A stretch of DNA of 25,600 nt from assembly GCA_001970955.1 (NCBI GenBank), contig MPUH01001031.1:1-25600 (forward strand), in the 5' to 3' direction. Made by a program: the position numbers and the translations under genes. Under the pieces are notes generated by a model that saw nothing but the letters and a program-made list of their open reading frames with translations, did not search any database and was not told the DNA's origin. Numbering within the stretch: position 1 is the stretch's first letter; every line of letters begins with the position of its first letter. The stretch comes from Stentor coeruleus (Eukaryota; Ciliophora; Heterotrichea; Heterotrichida; Stentoridae). This document shows positions 1-8,493 of this stretch, piece by piece.

Positions 1-1
1 T

Positions 2-1165
2 GCTAATAAGTATTCTAATCAAAAAAATCTAGGGACAATAAAATCAAGTAACTTATGCACTGAAATCCTTGAATATACAAGTAAAGATGAGATTGCGGTA
101 TGCAACTTAGCTTCAGTAGCTTTACCAAGATACGCTACTATTGATGGGTTTAATTTCAATGAGCTTTTCAATGTTGTCAGAGTTATGACATTAAACTTGA
201 ATAAGATTATCGATAGAAATTATTACCCATTAAAACAATGTAGGAATTCAAATCTAAATCATAGGCCGATTGGAATAGGTGTCCAAGGTTTTGCTGATGC
301 TTTACTAATTATGAAATTTCCATTTGAAAGTGCCCAAGCTGCAAAATTGAACGTCGAAATTTTCGAGACTATCTATTTTGCTGCATTAAGTGCATCTTGT
401 GAACTCGCAGAACGTGATGGGTATTACTCAAGCTATCCAGGTAGTCCAGCTTCTGAAGGGATTTTACAATTTGATATGAGAAAAGTAACCCCATCACCAA
501 GATGGGACTGGAACGGGCTTCGTGAACGTATTAAAAAGTTTGGTCTTAGGAATTCTTTATTAGTAGCTCCAATGCCTACAGCATCAACTTCACAAATACT
601 CGGCAATAATGAATCTTTTGAACCTTATACATCAAATATATATACAAGAAGGGTTTTAGCTGGAGAGTTTGTATGCTTAAATCCTTATCTTGTTGATGAT
701 TTGATAAAACTTAAACTATGGACACACGATATTAAAAATAGGATTATTGCTAATGGTGGGTCTATACAGGCTGTTCATGATATTCCTGAGAATTTACGGA
801 ACCTTTATAAGACTGTTTGGGAAATACCTCAAAAAGTTTTGATTGATATGGCTATTGCGAGATCACCTTTTATAGATCAAAGCCAAAGTTTAAATGTTTA
901 TATTGCGGAACCAAGTTTTGGGAAGTTAACATCATTGCATTTTTATTGTTGGAAAAAAGGACTGAAAACTGGGATGTATTATTTGAGAACAAGGCCAGCT
1001 GCTGATGCTATTAAGTTTACAGTGGATATTGATAAGCTTTTGAGATCAAGTGGGTTTAATGCAAAAGACCCATCTGATTTGATTTATGATGAGAATTTAT
1101 ATCCAGAAATGGCTCATGATAGGAAGAGAAGTGATGAGGAACCATGCTTGTCTTGCTCTGGGTAA
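2..1165 (+). CDS. RRM1: Ribonucleoside-diphosphate reductase large subunit, C-terminal part (5' end outside window)
   Basis: Large (R1) subunit of class Ia ribonucleotide reductase, which reduces ribonucleoside diphosphates to deoxy forms in the cytosol together with the small R2 subunit. The frame is open from base 2, so an internal ATG at 185 is not the start; the gene enters from upstream. Visible landmarks: SNLCTEI near the left edge, holding the Asn, thiyl-radical Cys (codon 56-58) and Glu of the active site; [39 protein letters not shown] with the radical-transfer tyrosine pair; and the C-terminal CLSC, the swinging redox cysteine pair. About 387 codons are present, roughly half of a typical R1. 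The N-terminal ATP-cone and first active-site Cys lie outside the window. The frame ends TAA followed directly by TAG. The protein resembles eukaryotic R1 throughout, with no intron or break. Confidence 0.97.
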   Translation, partial: ANKYSNQKNLGTIKSSNLCTEILEYTSKDEIAVCNLASVALPRYATIDGFNFNELFNVVRVMTLNLNKIIDRNYYPLKQCRNSNLNHRPIGIGVQGFADALLIMKFPFESAQAAKLNVEIFETIYFAALSASCELAERDGYYSSYPGSPASEGILQFDMRKVTPSPRWDWNGLRERIKKFGLRNSLLVAPMPTASTSQILGNNESFEPYTSNIYTRRVLAGEFVCLNPYLVDDLIKLKLWTHDIKNRIIANGGSIQAVHDIPENLRNLYKTVWEIPQKVLIDMAIARSPFIDQSQSLNVYIAEPSFGKLTSLHFYCWKKGLKTGMYYLRTRPAADAIKFTVDIDKLLRSSGFNAKDPSDLIYDENLYPEMAHDRKRSDEEPCLSCSG

Positions 1166-1467
1166 TAGAATTAATTTATTTTCCTTAGTTTATGGAAAAA
1201 TCTAAGTGATTTATTGATAAATGATAGAAAATATGCGATGTCTTAGGCTTTTATTGATATATTTCTAAGGGGTTAGCAAACTAATGTTAAATAGCAATTA
1301 AAGGTTAAAATGCTTGACAGTACGACTAAGATTAGTTCGAATATGATGACTTGCATAGATTATGAATAGGCTTTTGGAGCATTTAATCGTGAGTAATTGA
1401 ATTTCCAATAAATTTATTTAAGAAGCTAATAACTTGTTTATCCCAATATGCATAGATGCTATTGGTA
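1166..1467. other. AT-rich spacer after RRM1
   Basis: AT-rich sequence with frequent stops in all frames. I see no gene, RNA or repeat here. It runs into the transposase relic that begins near 1468; the missing 5' end of that element may be dissolved in it, but no terminal inverted repeat is recognisable by eye. Confidence 0.5.
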
Positions 1468-1968
1468 AATGAGGATATTGATTTTTCCAAAGGTTCAGGA
1501 CTGATGAAGATGCTATTGATTATTTTTAGAGAATAATCTTTTAATCAATGAGCCAAATTGCCCCATTTTTCATGAAAGAATGAGATATGAGCAGAATCGA
1601 CATGGGAAATGGTATAGCAAATTATTTGAATTAATTGACTTGATTTATCGAGAAAGAGACTATCAAATTGGAGGTCCTATTTCTTTTATTGATGTAGATG
1701 AGTGCAAACTTGCTAAAAATAAAATTACCATTTTAGAAGGTTGAAATAGAAACTGGAGAATACATTTTTTAATTTTTAAAAAAAAAAGAGCATTACTGAC
1801 TATCATTGAAAGATGAATTAGGCCAAGGACTATTATAATTAATAATAAACAGCAATTATTCTGATTTAGAAATTATTTGCCTGATCTTAATTTTTGTATG
1901 AAACTATTAATCACTCAGAAAATTTTATCAATCCTGAAACAGGTTCAAAATGCCAAAACGTAAAAATC
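1468..1968 (+). pseudogene. Decayed Merlin/IS1595-type (ISXO2-like) DDE transposase
   Basis: Remains of a transposase scattered over three frames. In order: NEDID then FQRFRTDEDAIDY (1468-1526, frameshifted), LLINEPNCPIFHERMRYEQN (from 1541), the zinc-ribbon-like N-terminal part with one Cys of the CPxC pair apparently replaced by Phe; IGGPISFIDVDECKLAKNK, matching the family IGGPG..VEIDESKFGKRK block with the first catalytic Asp; TIIER-stop-IRPRTIII, matching I..WI.PGTTIISD; and, in another frame, ETINHSENFINPETGS (1900-1947), matching the family TVNHS.NFVDPETGA block. The second catalytic Asp position reads Asn and the third acidic position (after PETG) reads Lys. Three in-frame TGA codons, at least two frameshifts and a likely internal deletion after the first block make it nonfunctional. 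IS1595-type enzymes in bacteria and Merlin elements in eukaryotes share this fold. Identification is from remembered family motifs, not a search. Confidence 0.8.
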
Positions 1969-2514
1969 TAACACACCAAAATTAAGGGTTACACATCAAA
2001 AATAAAAAAATAATAGGAAATAGAAAATGAATATTAGATAAATTATATTTCAATAGTTTAATTATCATATGCATCATCTTCCATTCAAATTATACTTTCA
2101 TAAAATTCTATATAATATAAACCAAATACACCCTTAATGAATCTGCATCAATTATAACATGGGCTGTTATTACAACTAAATTCTTAATACTCATATAAAA
2201 ACTTGAAACAAAACCCAAATAATATCCTTTCATCTAATCCACAATAGAAAAATATGATTTTTCATTATTTTACCTTATATAATCAATACAGCAAATAAAA
2301 TCGCCTTAAAATCCATAATAAACTAATCAAAAAAACCTTCAAGATCAACAATATTTTATACTGTTATTTATCCTGCCTTATAATTAATTTACCCAATATG
2401 CTATAACACATAGCAAAGTGTAAGAACTATGCAAGCCACAACCAGAAGAGGAAGAGCCATAGAAGCGGGATCAAAAAGCAGAGATACTATAAATAAATTA
2501 TAAAATCTTAAAAT
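1969..2514 (+). promoter_or_regulatory. G-poor upstream region of tubulin-like gene A
   Basis: No gene is seen. The + strand is strongly G-depleted up to about 2400 (for example 2 G against 11 C in 2101-2160), a pattern shared with the other long upstream regions of this window. A TATA-like stretch, ctataaataaattataa (2488-2504), lies just before the ATG. Promoter function is inferred from position only. Confidence 0.35.
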
Positions 2515-3777
2515 ATGAAAGAGATTATTCAGGTTCAAGTTGGCGGATGTGGCAACAAAATAGGGATGAAATTCTGGGAAAACATAAGTTCAGAGCATAA
2601 TGTGAATTGGGAAAATTCAAATAAAGATCCATGTGAAAATATTAATACATATTTTTCAGAGATTCCTAATGGTAAATATGTTCCAAGAAGTGTTTGTGTA
2701 GATCTTACAGATGAGATCTTGTCAGACATAAAAAAATCAGATGTCTCATACATGATCAAACCAGATAATATAATATTTAATCGTCAAGGATCAGGAGGAA
2801 ACTGGGCTAGGGGCCACTATACAGAAGGAGCTGAGCTTTGCGATAATATAATGGAATGTTTAAGAAGAGAAGTAGAAATTTGTGAAAGCTTAAGCGGATT
2901 CCAAATCATGCATAGTACAGGAGGTGGTTGTGGATCTGGGACAGGAACTTTAATTGCTAGTAAGCTTAAAGAAGAATATCCTGAAAAGTATATTCAAAGT
3001 TTTTCTACCTTTTTCAAATATAAATGCTCAGATATACCACTTGAACCTTATAATGAAGTGCTATCTATACATCAAATGATTGAGAATTTTGAAGGATGCT
3101 TTATTTTTGACAACTCAGCAATTATAAACATCTTGCAAATACATTCAAACCCCAATCTATATTATAATTATATGAATCCAATCATAGGCCAAGCTGTAAG
3201 CAATATTACATCCCTTTATAGAACATCGTGTCCATTGTCAATAAGAAAAGCTATAAATAATTTATCCCCTTTTCCCAGAACTCATTTTTTCTCAACTAAT
3301 CTATTTCCAATATATGCACCTGATTTTAGATTATACAAATCACATTGTGAAGATCAGCTAATAATTGATGCTTTTCATATTAAATGCAATCTTAGTGGTG
3401 AAAATGCAAGTTTAGGTAAGATTTTATCAGCTTATAATATATTAAGAAAGAAAAATTGCAAAGAACTGCATATACAAGAAGCATTAAACTGCATAAGAAA
3501 ATATAAAAGTAAAGATTTTTGGATACCAGAGAATTTAAATTATCATTGTACTGATTTTCAGCTAAAAGGCTTTGATTCATCATGCTCATTAGTTTTGAAT
3601 TCCACATCTATTGGCAATCTTTTTACAAATATTCTTTCGAGATTCCAGTGTTTATTTAGAAGGAAAGCCTTTCTTTGGCACTATGCACAAGAAGGCATGG
3701 ATGAGATGGAGTACACTGAGGCGGCAGCTAATTTACAAGATCTTATTAGTGAATATGAAATATATCAAAATTTATAA
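2515..3777 (+). CDS. Divergent beta-tubulin-like protein A
   Basis: Tubulin superfamily member, 420 residues, closest in motif pattern to beta-tubulin but far from canonical. Landmarks: MKEI start; GGCGNKIG at residues 10-17, where beta has GQCGNQIG, so Gln11 is Gly; NWARGHYTEG near 96-105; the glycine-rich T4 loop GGGCGSGTG at 136-144 (normally GGGTGSG); LEPYN; FPRTHFF; and EGMDEMEYTEA in the C-terminal helices. The beta DLEPG segment with the nucleotide/Mg-site Glu69 reads DLTDE here. The protein stops after EYEIYQNL, with no acidic tail, so it is shorter than the usual 440-450 residues. GTP binding may be retained, but the changes around the nucleotide make normal polymer dynamics doubtful. 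It is followed after 140 nt by a paralogue. It could be one of the minor ciliate tubulin classes; a tree is needed to say which. Confidence 0.88.
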   Translation: MKEIIQVQVGGCGNKIGMKFWENISSEHNVNWENSNKDPCENINTYFSEIPNGKYVPRSVCVDLTDEILSDIKKSDVSYMIKPDNIIFNRQGSGGNWARGHYTEGAELCDNIMECLRREVEICESLSGFQIMHSTGGGCGSGTGTLIASKLKEEYPEKYIQSFSTFFKYKCSDIPLEPYNEVLSIHQMIENFEGCFIFDNSAIINILQIHSNPNLYYNYMNPIIGQAVSNITSLYRTSCPLSIRKAINNLSPFPRTHFFSTNLFPIYAPDFRLYKSHCEDQLIIDAFHIKCNLSGENASLGKILSAYNILRKKNCKELHIQEALNCIRKYKSKDFWIPENLNYHCTDFQLKGFDSSCSLVLNSTSIGNLFTNILSRFQCLFRRKAFLWHYAQEGMDEMEYTEAAANLQDLISEYEIYQNL

Positions 3778-3917
3778 ACATGCAATTTAGCGATTTTATG
3801 ATACTGCATCAATATTTTTTTATATTAGCATGATTCTCTTTATAATTGCCTTTGTCTTGTAAAGGAGTAATAATTCAAGCCTTTACTCTATTATGAACAC
3901 ACTTTAAATTAATTAAT

Positions 3918-5186
3918 ATGAGAGAGATTATCCAGATTCAAGTAGGAGGATGTGGCAACAGAATAGGGTTTAAGTTCTGGGAATATATAAGCTTAGAGCA
4001 TAAAGTTGACAGGAATAAACCATATCATGACTCTTGTGGAAATGCGGATATATATTTTTCAGAAACATTAGACGGAAAATATATTCCTCGAAATATTTGT
4101 GTAGACATAATAGATGAAGATTTAACAAATATTAAGTCATCAGATATTTCATGTATGGCTAACACTAATAACGTAGGTTTAAATAATCAAGAATCAAGGG
4201 GTATTTGGGTTAAAGGCCATTACACATTAGGACCTGAACTATGCGTAATGGTTATGGAAAATATTAGAAAAGAAACTGAAAAATGCGAAAGTTTGTGCGG
4301 ATTTCAAATTATGCATAGTACAGGAGGTGGTTGCGGAGCTGGTACTGGAACTTTAATTGCTAGTATTTTAAGGGAAGAGTACTCTGATAAATGCATTCAA
4401 AGCTTTTCAGTGTTTAATAAAAATCAATGCTCAAAAATCCCATTAGAACCTTATAATGAAATTCTTACTATGAACCAGCTTATCGAAAATTTTGATGGAT
4501 GCTTTATTTTTGATAACTCTGCGATATTGAACAACTTCCAAATCCATTCAAAATCAACTCAATCTTACGAGAACATAAACTCTGTCATTGTTCAAGCTTC
4601 AAGCAACATCACATCACTTTATAGAACTTCCTCTCAAATAACCTTGAAAAAACTTCTCAACAATTTATCACCTTTCCCTCGGACTCATTTTTTCTCAACA
4701 AATTTATTTCCAATATATATACCAGAATTAAGAGCATGCAAAACTTATTGTGAGGATGAATTGATATTTGAAACTTTTCATAATAAAAGAAGTTTAAGTG
4801 ATGAAAGTTCAAGTCTAAGTAAGATTTTGTCTGCATATAATGTTGTAAGAAAGAAATCTTGTAATGAAGTACATTTAAGAGAAAGCCTAAGCTGTGTTGA
4901 AAAACGTCACAATAGATGCTTTAAATCTTGGATTCCAGAAAGTTTTTATTATCATAATACTAATGTGTTGCTAAAAGGTTTTTATGAATCAACTGCATTA
5001 GTCTCTAATTCAACGTCTATTACTAAATTATTTGAGAATATATTGAGCAAATTTAATTATTTGTATAAGAAAAATGCTTTTCTTTGGTACTTCACGCAAG
5101 AAGGCATGGATAAAATGGAATTTACTGGAGCCTCAGCTAATTTGCAGGACATTATTGATGAATATTACCTACATCATAATTTATAG
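3918..5186 (+). CDS. Divergent beta-tubulin-like protein B (tandem paralogue of A)
   Basis: 422 residues, the same family as the gene upstream; by eye more than half of the residues are identical, showing a tandem duplication that has since drifted. It starts MREI, the tetrapeptide used in beta-tubulin mRNA autoregulation in animals. Landmarks: GGCGNRIG (10-17), T4 loop GGGCGAGTG (136-144, Ser changed to Ala), LEPYN, FDNSAI, FPRTHFF, NSTSI, EGMDKMEFT. It is more diverged than copy A around the T3 loop: canonical NNWAKGHYTEG is GIWVKGHYTLG. The beta DLEPG position reads DIIDE, so Glu69 is lost as in A. It ends EYYLHHNL without an acidic tail, so tail glutamylation and glycylation sites are absent. 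The frame is intact over the full length, which argues that both copies are maintained. Function unknown; a specialised or regulatory tubulin is inferred. Confidence 0.88.
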   Translation: MREIIQIQVGGCGNRIGFKFWEYISLEHKVDRNKPYHDSCGNADIYFSETLDGKYIPRNICVDIIDEDLTNIKSSDISCMANTNNVGLNNQESRGIWVKGHYTLGPELCVMVMENIRKETEKCESLCGFQIMHSTGGGCGAGTGTLIASILREEYSDKCIQSFSVFNKNQCSKIPLEPYNEILTMNQLIENFDGCFIFDNSAILNNFQIHSKSTQSYENINSVIVQASSNITSLYRTSSQITLKKLLNNLSPFPRTHFFSTNLFPIYIPELRACKTYCEDELIFETFHNKRSLSDESSSLSKILSAYNVVRKKSCNEVHLRESLSCVEKRHNRCFKSWIPESFYYHNTNVLLKGFYESTALVSNSTSITKLFENILSKFNYLYKKNAFLWYFTQEGMDKMEFTGASANLQDIIDEYYLHHNL

Positions 5187-5721
5187 AAAACTCGTACAGA
5201 AAAGTAAGCTTTAAAATCCTTATAGCTCTAAGTCTACTGGAAAATTCTTAATTAACTTCCACAACTCTCTCAATAACCTTTAAAATAAATACTCTTAATT
5301 TTCACATAAAGCAATCATCAAGCATAAAATATAAAAATCCTCAAACAAACTCACAATAAATTTCACAAAGTATTTCATATAAAATGTTCTTAAACTCACA
5401 AAAAAACCTACAAATCTTCATCCCACTAATCTTCACTCGCCCATAATAAATTTTCAACTATATAACAAAGTCTTCTTATAATCAACTTATTTATCTTCAA
5501 TAACTCCATAAAATTTCCATTCACCAAATCACTTCACCTATAGTAAACTCAACCAAAATATCACATTTCTATTAAATAATTTGAATCTTATCATAGCATC
5601 TTCCCATTTTGAGCATTCTAGCCACAAAATTATAATGATAAATCAACTCTAGCGTTCATCATCTAAATTCTCATCTATATTATCTAAATAAAATCCAAGT
5701 ACTCAGGAGAAAGTATTAATA
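5187..5721 (+). promoter_or_regulatory. G-poor upstream region of the carboxypeptidase gene
   Basis: No coding or RNA gene is seen. The + strand is almost free of G over several hundred bases (1 G against 18 C in 5401-5460) and is made of A, T and C. The last bases before the ATG are attaata. Promoter or leader function is inferred from position. Confidence 0.35.
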
Positions 5722-7035
5722 ATGGTGAGAAAATTGGTATTACTAAGCCTAGTTTGCTTGTGTTTGGCCAGTCCAGCATTTGAAAGTACGCAGAACCTAG
5801 AAGACACTGATGGGCCATGGTCTTATCTTGGTGTTACAGGGTACTCAGGGATGATCACAATGAACGCTCTAACAAAGTCTTCCCTGTTTTATTGGCTTTT
5901 CGAGGCCATTGGTGGTGACATTACTACTGATACTACCCCATTGATCATCTGGTTACAAGGAGGTCCAGGATGCTCAGGCGGCATTGGCATGTTTTGGGCT
6001 AATATTTCCCCTTTATCCATCTATCCTAACTATGCAAATGTCTTTCCTACCAATCTAAATTACACTTGGGCAACTGATTTCCATATATTAAGTGTGGACT
6101 TCCCTTATGGTGCTGGGTTTTCTACAGCTTATTCTGCCGGGGATGAAAAAAACTCTACATTGTCGGCGACTTTGTACTTGTATAATTTCCTTATCAAACT
6201 CGCTAGAAAGTATCCAACTTGGTTTCAGAGAGAAGTTTATGTGTTTGGAGAAAGCTATGGAGGACATTGGGTGCCTGGACTTGTCTATAACATTCTTAAA
6301 CAAAATGCACTTAACCTAACAGGTATTACTATTCCTGTTGTTGGTATGGGATTAGGTGATCCTTGGACTGATCCAATGACTCAATCACAGACTTATAGTT
6401 TATATTCTCATACTTTTTCATTGATTAATTACAACCAGATGAATGTTGTGAACTATTATCAATCTCAAGTCTCTCAATTCCTTTTACAGCAGAATTATCT
6501 TCAAGCTGAATATACTTGGGAAAACTCATATACCACTATTGTCGACTTTGCTGGAGGTATAAATTACTATAACATTAGACTGTTTGGTGAATATAATTTT
6601 GACTCTTTAACCAATTGGCTCAACAAAGCTGGTATGAAAACTATATTCCACGCACCAAGCACTGCTACTTGGAATAGTTGCAACGAGACTGTTTATGATT
6701 ACTATAGATCTGATATCATGAATTCCACTTTACCTTTAGTTAATTATATTTTAAGCCAAGGAGTCAAAGTTATTGTCTACAACGGCCAAGACGATCTGAT
6801 TGTAAATGCACCAGGTATTGAGAACATGATCCAATCAATGAACTATACAAACTTCGCTAAAGCTCCAAAGCAAAACTGGATAGTTAATGATACAATGGCT
6901 GGCTATGTTCAAACAGCTGGGAATTTGACTCTTGCCCTTGTTCTTAGATCAGGACACGTTGTGCCCCATGACCAGCCTGCAGTAGCTAAAGATCTAGTAC
7001 TCAGATTCGTGAACAATATTCCATGGAGCGAGTAG
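5722..7035 (+). CDS. Secreted serine carboxypeptidase (peptidase family S10)
   Basis: 437-residue serine carboxypeptidase that would remove C-terminal amino acids from peptides in lysosomes, food vacuoles or outside the cell. A hydrophobic signal peptide covers residues 1 to about 18 (VLLSLVCLCLAS). The family block WLQGGPGCSGG is present. The catalytic triad is Ser178 in GESYGGHW, Asp358 in YNGQDDLIV and His412 in SGHVVPHDQP. Several N-glycosylation sequons (for example NYT, NST, NLT, NET) fit a secretory-pathway enzyme. The NGQ.D..V and SGH.VP.DQP blocks resemble the vitellogenic-like carboxypeptidases more than yeast CPY. Length is normal for the family and no residue expected for activity is missing. 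The start at 5722 is chosen because the signal peptide follows it at once. The exact peptide preference cannot be read from the sequence. Confidence 0.95.
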   Translation: MVRKLVLLSLVCLCLASPAFESTQNLEDTDGPWSYLGVTGYSGMITMNALTKSSLFYWLFEAIGGDITTDTTPLIIWLQGGPGCSGGIGMFWANISPLSIYPNYANVFPTNLNYTWATDFHILSVDFPYGAGFSTAYSAGDEKNSTLSATLYLYNFLIKLARKYPTWFQREVYVFGESYGGHWVPGLVYNILKQNALNLTGITIPVVGMGLGDPWTDPMTQSQTYSLYSHTFSLINYNQMNVVNYYQSQVSQFLLQQNYLQAEYTWENSYTTIVDFAGGINYYNIRLFGEYNFDSLTNWLNKAGMKTIFHAPSTATWNSCNETVYDYYRSDIMNSTLPLVNYILSQGVKVIVYNGQDDLIVNAPGIENMIQSMNYTNFAKAPKQNWIVNDTMAGYVQTAGNLTLALVLRSGHVVPHDQPAVAKDLVLRFVNNIPWSE

Positions 7036-7873
7036 TTAGATAATTTAATTGAAATAGGACAATATGAGTAAAAATATCGATCAAGAACGTGAAGATAATT
7101 TAGGGATATATATGCACTTGATATTGAAAGTTCTAGATAGCTGAGGAGAATTTACTTTTCGATATTGATATGGAGATTGATTTGGAAGTTATTAAGTTAA
7201 GGATTCACCTGACACAAATTACAAATGATAGAAAATTTTTATGTGCTTGAATGAAATTATACTATTGAATTCAATCATTTTAAGGCTATTATACAATCGT
7301 AAAGGTTTGAAAAAATAGCTTGTTTGGATTAAGATTGATTTTTTAAAATACCTAATAAGCTATAATCTTATATATAGAAAAAGAAAAAGGATTTTCCATC
7401 AGATTTGTATAATGTATACAATGTAAATCAAACTGAAAAATTTTAAAGATGCATATATTGCTGTTCTCTTAAATTTTGTTCAAATTCTCCATGCATTTAT
7501 CAAAAATGTAATTTTTTGCATGAAAACTGTTTCATAGCTTTAGTTAGTAAGATAATAATTTTTAACTATAAATTATAAACTCTAATCAGCAACAGTTCTC
7601 TAACGCTCTGATGCACTGAAATAGTTAAAGAGTACACAAGATAAAAGTCAATATTATTTAATATCAATTATCAACATAAACAACTGAAAAAATCCTCAAT
7701 ATCCACTCGCTCTGAAACCGAAAGTAAAGATATATGCATCACCCTAAACAAAATGCAACCAAAAAAGCAAATCTGTAAACATATCAGTGAACTTTATTCT
7801 AAACTATTCAAGTTTGTTAGAGCCAAAACTTGCTTGGGACTAATATAAAAGGCAACTTATGCAAAACTCTAAA
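7036..7873. other. Convergent intergenic region, no convincing gene
   Basis: Lies between the 3' ends of the carboxypeptidase gene (+) and the cap-binding protein gene (-). It holds only short open stretches: 7137-7250 encodes an acidic run (DIDMEIDLEV), and 7447-7578 encodes a Cys-rich stretch with seven Cys and one His in its first 28 codons but no start codon. These may be decayed gene fragments. No tRNA, repeat or clear terminator is seen. Confidence 0.4.
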
Positions 7874-8419
7874 CTAAGTATGATTAAATCTATTACGAGG
7901 ATTTGCTCTTTGCTGATTAGGATGCTCTTTGTACTCCAAATACACTGAATCATTAAGGTTCCATATTTTTTTCAAGGTCTCTTTCACTGAGTTTTTCACC
8001 GAAAGGTCCTGTCCTGTTCGGATCCAAATAGAAAAAATGTCTTCGGTTGGGCGAATCGAAACAACAACTCCACAAATCTCATCATTCACATCAAACTGTT
8101 CACCAATCATGTTTATAAGCAACTCTTCCCAAAAAACTGAGGCCGCTCCTTTTTTAATACGTAAAATCCAACGAGCTCCTTTTTTGTTAGCTTCATCTTC
8201 CCACATTGGCTTTATTCCTTCTTGAAACACATGATAATCAGTGTTTACAGGAACATCATCAGGTTTTTTTAAGTGTGAATAGTACTGCCAAAACTCTTCT
8301 ATTGTGCCAAAGCTCCCTAAGAACTTGATAGCATCTTCATAGTCTGTAGCTTTTTTATTACTATCACTGATGCTGTACCAATAAGAGTATCGTTTTTCTA
8401 GAGGAGTGCCTGAGTTCAT
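7874..8419 (-). CDS. Cap-binding protein, eIF4E class II (4EHP/eIF4E2-like)
   Basis: 181-residue eIF4E-fold protein that binds the mRNA 5' cap. Cap-sandwich residues are Trp14 (mammalian eIF4E Trp46 position in the numbering I used) and, more certainly, Trp73 followed by Glu74 in PMWEDE (Trp102-Glu103); Trp132 matches Trp166. Trp44 in EEFW matches Trp73, the dorsal eIF4G/4E-BP contact. The class marker is that the Trp43 and Trp56 positions are Tyr11 and Tyr27; replacement of both is the hallmark of class II eIF4E, whose animal member 4EHP represses translation by competing for the cap. FYSH-like WQYYSHL, EGIKPMWED, GEQFDVNDEICG and VVSIRPTEDI all echo 4EHP rather than eIF4E1. The N-terminal extension is very short. 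It is divergent with the FAM135 gene, with 74 nt between the starts. The repressor role is inferred from class. Confidence 0.9.
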   Translation of the reverse strand: MNSGTPLEKRYSYWYSISDSNKKATDYEDAIKFLGSFGTIEEFWQYYSHLKKPDDVPVNTDYHVFQEGIKPMWEDEANKKGARWILRIKKGAASVFWEELLINMIGEQFDVNDEICGVVVSIRPTEDIFSIWIRTGQDLSVKNSVKETLKKIWNLNDSVYLEYKEHPNQQRANPRNRFNHT

Positions 8420-8493
8420 TTTATTATAATAAAGCTATTGCCACAGATGCCAATCATATTTTCTATAATAGTAATTCATATAAATATATTTAA
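8420..8493. promoter_or_regulatory. 74-nt divergent promoter region
   Basis: The whole space between two divergent start codons, eIF4E-like on the minus strand and FAM135-like on the plus strand. It is AT-rich, with ttattataataaa before the minus-strand ATG and atatatttaa before the plus-strand ATG. Both promoters must lie here or reach into the opposite coding region. Confidence 0.4.

Noticed and set aside
1320..1370. tRNA-like agttcgaat near 1335
   Set aside because: No cloverleaf arms or acceptor pairing around it. No tRNA or rRNA was found in the window.
1468..1968. Reading the in-frame TGA codons of the transposase relic as Trp
   Set aside because: One TGA sits where the family often has Trp, but another disappears when a nearby frameshift is allowed for (YSDL in the next frame), and catalytic residues are lost. 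Decay explains it without recoding.
7064..7144. Small frame MSKNIDQERED after the carboxypeptidase
   Set aside because: Only 26 codons, no motif; extension would need TGA read as Trp several times.
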